A stretch of DNA of 64,000 bases from assembly GCA_914767715.1 (NCBI GenBank), contig OU612069.1, positions 3,348,001-3,412,000 on the forward strand, given 5' to 3'. The translations under genes and the position numbers were made by a program. Origin of the DNA: Membranipora membranacea. Taxonomy: Eukaryota > Bryozoa > Gymnolaemata > Cheilostomatida > Membraniporidae. The stretch's first letter is position 1. Each line of letters begins with the position of its first letter. Positions 60,901-64,000 of this stretch are shown piece by piece. Under the pieces are notes generated by a model. That model did not search any database. It had not been told where the DNA came from and saw nothing but the letters and a program-made list of their open reading frames with translations.

Positions 60901-63683
60901 TGTGAAACAAGAGTGCGGTGGTCATGAAATAATAAATTACAGATTAGACATCCAAGAAATACACAACTGTAATTTGTTTTCTATAAATTTTGAGCACATG
61001 ATAGGTTGCGGCCCTCGACAAGCATTAAAATGGAGAAAAATCGATCCATGATCAGAGAGTATGTTATACTCTGCAAAGGAGTTTGCCAAAAGCAGGCTCG
61101 TTCAAAAACTTTACTCAACTTTTAATTTTAACATTGGTTAACTAAAAGCACAGTTGATGTTTAAATGAGGCATGGGTGATAACACAAAATTGAATGCCGA
61201 TGCATTAAAATATTATAGTTTGAGGTCGAGAAAAGTAACAAGGCAAGGGAAGGCAAGTAACATAGTATAAATTGCAATAATTCGTCTCCGTCAAAATAAC
61301 CAGAATCAAACAACTTCAACTTCAGTATACATTGTTGACAAAAACTAGTGAAAAGGTCATAAGGTCATAAGGATATCATCAGGTTCATGGGATTAGAATG
61401 ATATCCTCATGCGAAACAGGATCCGATTGGTAGGAACCAAACTTACCATAGCCATCTAGAACAGATGGCTGGTACGGTGTGACAGTGAACTCATCTCTAT
61501 TCAATCCTGTATACTCAAATCCTGTAATAAAGCCAAAAACTAATGATCAGTTATCATTTAATGTCCAAAGTAGTTAACGGTTGGCAGGAAACTTTTTATA
61601 TGTAGCTAGGAGTGCTCTTTTTGAATGGCAAATTTAACAATCAGAGCCATAACCTAATTCAGTGTTTTTGTGATCAGTATGTAACATATAAATCAGATAA
61701 CCCCTCCAAGGATACGACCCTGGCTGCTTAAGATGAGAAAACAGCGGTACTTAAAATAATCCATAATCACAAGAGTGTAGGCCCTAGCTGATATTAGCTG
61801 ATCATATCTAATCCTAGCTGATCCCACTTTACTTTACTTTGCTTTACTATACTTTGCCTGGTGGTTTTATGATATAAGTGGTTTTAATTTAAATAATGGA
61901 TTATGATGAATTAGATGGATCATGGTAACAATGGGAGAAGGATTGACTGTGACAGTTGTTTTTGAAAGTAAGCTGAAGTAAGTCGACTATATTGTTTAAA
62001 GAGCTTCTTTATTTTCTAAACATCTATATCGTTTGAATACAAAGTTGATATAATAAAGAACCAAGTTGGATTTCTTCTCCTCTAACCTCGTAAAAAGAAC
62101 GTGGATGATGTACGAATATCCTGCAAGTACTATTGTAAGTACGTGGAAACTAATACATAAATATGTAATTTTATATTATGATATTTTTTCTAATTTTAGC
62201 TGATAATACTTTACTTTTATAATTTACTTGATGAGATTATTTTCGATTTTCATAATTTAGATTTTTAGTTATCCAAGTATTTGATTTGTACTTCAGATTT
62301 TTATTTCATTTCAATGGTTATTCATCCCATTGTCAAGTGATGCTGAGAGGAAACAATAGAAAAATCAACAGACATAATGCAACTTCCCGGCGAGCATTTA
62401 GCCAGAATATACCGGTTATTTTATTACTTGTCGCGCTACCTTTTGATTAAATCCAATATTTTATAACTGCAGTCATATTTATCCTCATTACCCATAATTA
62501 TATTTTAATATTGAAATTTAGACGATCATTTTTACTTTCAGAGTACGGGCAACCACATTTTCGCAACTCAACCACATGTTTAGGCCGAACTTTGCAAAAT
62601 CACACATAATCAAGTTAATGATTGCTTAGGTGGATTCAGAAGTGGTCCATAAAGTTATTAGGCTGAGCCCACCAGACTTTTGCCCCTCTCCTGACGGCCC
62701 CCCGTCGAGGGAAAGTCAGAGAACAATGCAGGATTTGCTGGAGTTGTCTGCTCATGGGTGTTATAAGTTAATCAAGGGGAGCACTAAAACTGCAATATCT
62801 ATTGATATCTATTCATGCCACCTACTATTGCTCCAGGTATGAGAGTTTTCCAGTCAGACTCTGGGAAAAGTAGCCTCATGTTTGGGAAATACCCATGAGC
62901 AGAGATATTCACTGCCAAGTAGTGAAGAAAATGTCAGCCAGAATTTCTTTCATTTTGAATAAGGGCGATCTTTCATGACATTGACAAAAGGTCATATAAT
63001 GTGTATTATTGGACCCTAGGCTATATGAAGTAAGATTAATGTGGAAGTAATGAGAGGAAAAATCCAAGCAAATCCTGCAAAGTGCGTAGACTATAAAGTT
63101 ATGAGTGCTATCTATTACACATTATACAATTTCACCATTACACATTACACAAAATAGAACCAAAATTTAACTTGTGTCAAAACAATCAAAGCGATAATTA
63201 TAGTATTAATATTTGAATTAGACATATATAATATAACAAACACAAGAAGTGTGCAGGTTGGGACCTTACACTCCTGTAATTAATACTAAAGTTACGGGAG
63301 TGTGCGTTATTCATCCCTCACACTATAGCTACATCACTACTTTAAGGTCACACTAAAAGTTTTGTTTGCTTGCTGGTAGTTGAACCAGGGTCTCTTTGGA
63401 AGTATCCAGTATATGTATACTTATATCAAACTGTACTGAGACGGAAACGCAGTTAAGACACATTGGCTTAAAAAGACACTTACAACTTTTATACATTGTT
63501 TCTTACCTCTTGGCCATGTGAAAAGAACTCTTAGGGTTAGGGTCTCTGCATCAAGCAAGACTTTAATCTGTTGAAGATCTCTCTGAGGTTTGGAGGCAGA
63601 CTTCAATATTTTTGTCAGTGCTGACATCAGTGTGTTAATGTCGATATCCAATAACTTACACATGAGAACGTCCACATTTGGAT
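51987..63683 (-). CDS. Ankyrin-repeat caspase, copy B (5' exons outside window)
   Basis: Ten exons lie in the window, high to low: 63507-63683, 61447-61521, 60676-60897, 60223-60372, 59466-59672, 58316-58528, 57826-57936, 53795-57646, 52550-52920 and 51987-52322. They match exons 6-15 of copy A with identical phases and no stop, 5714 nt in all. If the five missing exons match A, the protein would be about 2,020 aa. It differs from A by a much longer ankyrin exon (about 28 units), a different ankyrin N-cap, a 6-nt insertion in exon 6, and SHG rather than THG at the catalytic His. Both unknown modules, the Cys-rich segment, the p20 and the p10 with QACQA are present. Unlike the neighbouring ZRSR2-B, this copy looks fully intact, which argues that it is under selection or is young. 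Confidence 0.85.
53795..57646 (-). CDS. Ankyrin-repeat exon of copy B (about 28 units)
   Basis: A single 3852-nt exon. After an N-terminal cap of about 60 codons (Arg/Glu-rich, starting at 'cttgag|CAGAAA') come about 28 ankyrin-like units. Some are simple 40-residue units repeated nearly identically (ETPLHHAAQQESPEHLQ). Others are two-unit blocks with the insert IFNIGFLNDHEA before VHLAAQ. The last unit is degenerate (TPQHHVDE). A 60-codon tail unlike that of copy A precedes the shared donor block RRSFAQNIKG. The acceptor is GAG rather than CAG. Confidence 0.88.
53940..57430 (-). repeat. Coding tandem array with 120-bp and compound units
   Basis: At DNA level the ankyrin exon is a tandem array with a 120-bp basic unit and a compound block of about 250 bp. 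Segments such as 54911-55171, 55544-55804 and 56570-56830 encode identical stretches in every frame, showing recent amplification or conversion of multi-unit blocks. Confidence 0.9.
58675..58697 (+). repeat. Poly-G tract (23 G)
   Basis: An uninterrupted run of 23 G lies in intron 10 of the caspase gene B (C on the transcript). The equivalent in copy A (about 18722) has only 7. It can form G-quadruplex on the + strand. Length may be affected by sequencing error. Confidence 0.85.
58708..58983. mobile_element. Foldback MITE in intron 10 of caspase gene B
   Basis: Duplicate of 18746-19022, with a small deletion in the right arm. Confidence 0.65.
62659..63092. mobile_element. 434-bp insert unique to copy B
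   Basis: Copy A has one ATAAAGTTAT at this site. Copy B has the same 10-mer on both sides of the insert (62649-62658 and 63093-63102), the signature of a target duplication. I see no terminal inverted repeats, poly-A tail or tRNA boxes, so the class is unknown; a 9-10-bp duplication would fit a Mutator-like element. Confidence 0.65.
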
Positions 63684-64000
63684 CTGAAATGAACCAAGTA
63701 AACTCAATCTGGAAAAAGGATAATCCAAAAGACGATAATCGCAAGATCCTTTGTGAACCGATTTCATAAGAAAGCTAGTCCCATTTTGCAGATCAATTTC
63801 TAGAAGATATTATATATTTTGAACCTTTTATATAAGCCAAGCGACCTTGGGTGGGGCTTCTTGAACTTGCAAGGTAACAGAGGTTTGAGATATAAGTGGT
63901 CTTAAAACGTCAAAATCCAGCATGTTACGGTTCCACATCTCAAAAATTTGATATTGCTATGCGGTACTTTTATAAAAGTTAGCAATGCGATGGACCGCAT

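Larger units (their letters stand above)
37480..64000 (+). repeat. Segmental duplication, copy B (runs off the window)
   Basis: Same gene order and orientation as copy A. It is longer because of the LTR element, the MADF element, a 434-bp insert at 62659 and an ankyrin exon about 2.2 kb longer. Small indels and substitutions are spread throughout. Since B holds unique insertions with target duplications, the copies have been separate lineages (paralogues or alleles) for some time. Confidence 0.95.

Overview
This is a eukaryotic, almost certainly metazoan, window: AT-rich DNA, genes split by GT-AG introns, a ZRSR2-type splicing factor, an animal-type caspase (p20 plus p10), tRNA-derived SINEs, foldback MITEs, an LTR element and a non-LTR retrotransposon relic. 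An invertebrate is most likely; a sponge or other early-branching animal is only a guess. Exon models were built by hand from splice sites, reading frame and comparison of two copies. No transcript data were available.

The window is dominated by a large direct duplication. Copy A runs from about 4,980 to at least 24,700; copy B from about 37,480 to the right edge. Each holds two convergent genes. On the + strand is a ZRSR2 (U2AF35-related) gene: A at 4991-13441 has 12 exons and encodes 607 aa; B at 37503-51252 is damaged. On the - strand is an unusual multidomain gene: A at 14190-28721 has 15 exons and encodes 1294 aa; B starts beyond the right edge. The protein has an acidic N-terminus, two copies of an unrecognised module, a long ankyrin-repeat exon (about 12 units in A, about 28 in B) and a C-terminal caspase domain split over two exons. 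All exon junctions keep phase and both totals divide by three.

Copy B carries two clean insertions that copy A shows as empty sites. In ZRSR2-B intron 1 there is an LTR element (37638-39476, 5-bp target duplication) with a gag-position ORF and no pol. In intron 5 there is a 3.7-kb terminal-inverted-repeat element (42421-46125, 8-bp target duplication) carrying an intact three-exon MADF-BESS gene. ZRSR2-B also has a 1-nt deletion in exon 1, a lost splice acceptor at exon 5 and a stop codon that removes the RS tail. It looks like a decaying or truncated paralogue, or a haplotype allele misassembled in tandem.

From 1 to 4,980 there are no convincing genes, only a tRNA-derived SINE and a 51-bp-arm perfect palindrome. 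From 28,722 to 37,480 the DNA is repeats: SINE pairs in inverted orientation, foldback MITEs, a phased short repeat fused to a tRNA-like head, and a LINE relic.
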